From Alphaproteobacteria bacterium (GTDB taxonomy: Bacteria; Pseudomonadota; Alphaproteobacteria; SHVP01): a stretch of 14,650 bases of DNA. The notes beneath the pieces are model-generated. The model was not told the origin of the DNA and did not search any database. It saw nothing but the letters and a program-made list of their open reading frames with translations. Below, piece by piece: positions 14,077-14,650 of this stretch. The stretch is from positions 1-14,650 of the forward strand of contig SHVP01000059.1 in assembly GCA_009694165.1 (NCBI GenBank), written 5' to 3'. Numbering within the stretch: the stretch's first letter is position 1; each line of letters opens with the position of its first letter. A program made the position numbers and the translations under genes.

Positions 14077-14650
14077 ATGGTGCAACAGGACCTCAACAAG
14101 GACTATGCCGGTGCGGGATACAACCAGCGCCTCGGGTTCGGTGAGAAACCGGCACTCATCCTGATCGACTTCGTCGAGGCCTATTTCGACAAGTCCTCGC
14201 CGCTCTACGCCGGCGTCGACGCCGCCTTGGCGTCGGCGATGCGCGTCCGCGAGGCGGCCCGCCGCTCGCACGTGCCGGTGATCTATACCAACGTCGTCTA
14301 TCACGCAGGCGGCGTGAACGGCGGCATGTTCATCAAGAAGGTGCCGACGCTGCACATCATGGAGAAGGGCAGGCCCATGGGCGCCTGGCCGAAAGGGCTG
14401 TTGCCGGGCGACCATGAACTGGTGATCTCCAAGCAATATCCGAGCGCCTTCTTCGGGACCAGCCTGGCCTCGACCCTGACGGCCGAGCGGATCGACACCC
14501 TCATTCTTACCGGCCTAACCACCTCGGGCTGCGTTCGGGCCACCTGCATCGACACCGTCTCGCACGGCTTCCGTCCGATGGTGGTGCGCGAAGCATGCGG
14601 CGACCGCGACCAGCGGCCGCACGAGGCCAATCTGTTCGACATGAACGCCA
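14077..14650 (+). CDS. N-carbamoylsarcosine amidohydrolase-like cysteine hydrolase (isochorismatase superfamily), partial
   Basis: The gene is open at the right edge; 191 codons are seen. The family catalytic triad is visible: D31 (ALILIDFVEAYFD), K119 (VISKQYPSAFFGTSL) and the nucleophile C152 (GLTTSGCVRATCID). The stretches YTNVVYHAGGVNGG (70-83), FIKKVPTL, and DRDQRPHEANLFDMNA at the visible end resemble N-carbamoylsarcosine amidase (Arthrobacter CSHase) and its close relative maleamate amidase more than isochorismatase or nicotinamidase. CSHase converts N-carbamoylsarcosine to sarcosine, CO2 and ammonia. CSHases and relatives are roughly 210-265 residues, so perhaps a fifth is missing. 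The start is set by GGGAGG at 14066-14071, 10 bases after the previous stop. Location with hyuAB supports action on the N-carbamoyl product of hydantoin ring opening. Substrate assignment is inference. Confidence 0.8.
   Translation, partial: MVQQDLNKDYAGAGYNQRLGFGEKPALILIDFVEAYFDKSSPLYAGVDAALASAMRVREAARRSHVPVIYTNVVYHAGGVNGGMFIKKVPTLHIMEKGRPMGAWPKGLLPGDHELVISKQYPSAFFGTSLASTLTAERIDTLILTGLTTSGCVRATCIDTVSHGFRPMVVREACGDRDQRPHEANLFDMNA

Noticed and set aside
1..14650. CRISPR arrays, tRNA or rRNA genes, insertion sequences, phage or toxin-antitoxin genes
   Set aside because: Read on both strands, I found no spaced direct repeats, RNA gene signatures, transposase motifs or flanking terminal repeats.

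Overview
The window is G+C-rich bacterial DNA with tightly packed genes, short or overlapping gene junctions, occasional TTG starts and codon choice strongly biased to G or C at third positions. The gene types (CUT2-type sugar-like ABC importer, ATP-dependent hydantoinase HyuA/HyuB, HisD-like dehydrogenase, EmrA/EmrB efflux pair) fit a soil or water proteobacterium, most likely an alphaproteobacterium. That placement is inference; no rRNA, tRNA or phylogenetic marker gene is present.

Layout. Two gene blocks diverge from a 429-base intergenic region (8654-9082). Leftward (minus strand) from it run a periplasmic binding protein (7526-8653), a double-domain ABC ATPase (5918-7507) and an ABC permease with an extra N-terminal membrane segment (4744-5895). 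After a 163-base gap come a HisD-family zinc dehydrogenase (3288-4580), an EmrA/HlyD-type membrane fusion protein (2085-3278), an EmrB/QacA-type drug exporter (485-2071), and the first half of a secreted beta-propeller protein of the virginiamycin B lyase family, which runs off the left edge (1-449). Rightward (plus strand) run hyuA (9083-11140) and hyuB (11160-13067), then a 98-base gap holding two hairpins, one a textbook intrinsic terminator. Beyond it are an isocitrate lyase/PEP mutase family gene broken by a one-base frameshift in a G6 run (13166-14066) and an N-carbamoylsarcosine amidohydrolase-like hydrolase cut by the right edge (14077-14650).

How they may work together. HyuA+HyuB is the family of ATP-dependent ring-opening amidohydrolases (N-methylhydantoinase, 5-oxoprolinase) and of acetone/acetophenone carboxylases. 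An N-carbamoylsarcosine amidase-like enzyme downstream points to ring opening of N-methylhydantoin (or another hydantoin) to an N-carbamoyl amino acid, then release of CO2 and ammonia. This is the lower part of the creatinine-to-sarcosine route. The divergent ABC importer would supply the substrate. The lyase-family gene and the HisD-like dehydrogenase have no place in that textbook route and are the most interesting additions. The EmrAB-like pump and lyase-like propeller may be a separate efflux/defence module in the same transcriptional direction. No transcription regulator is present in the window.
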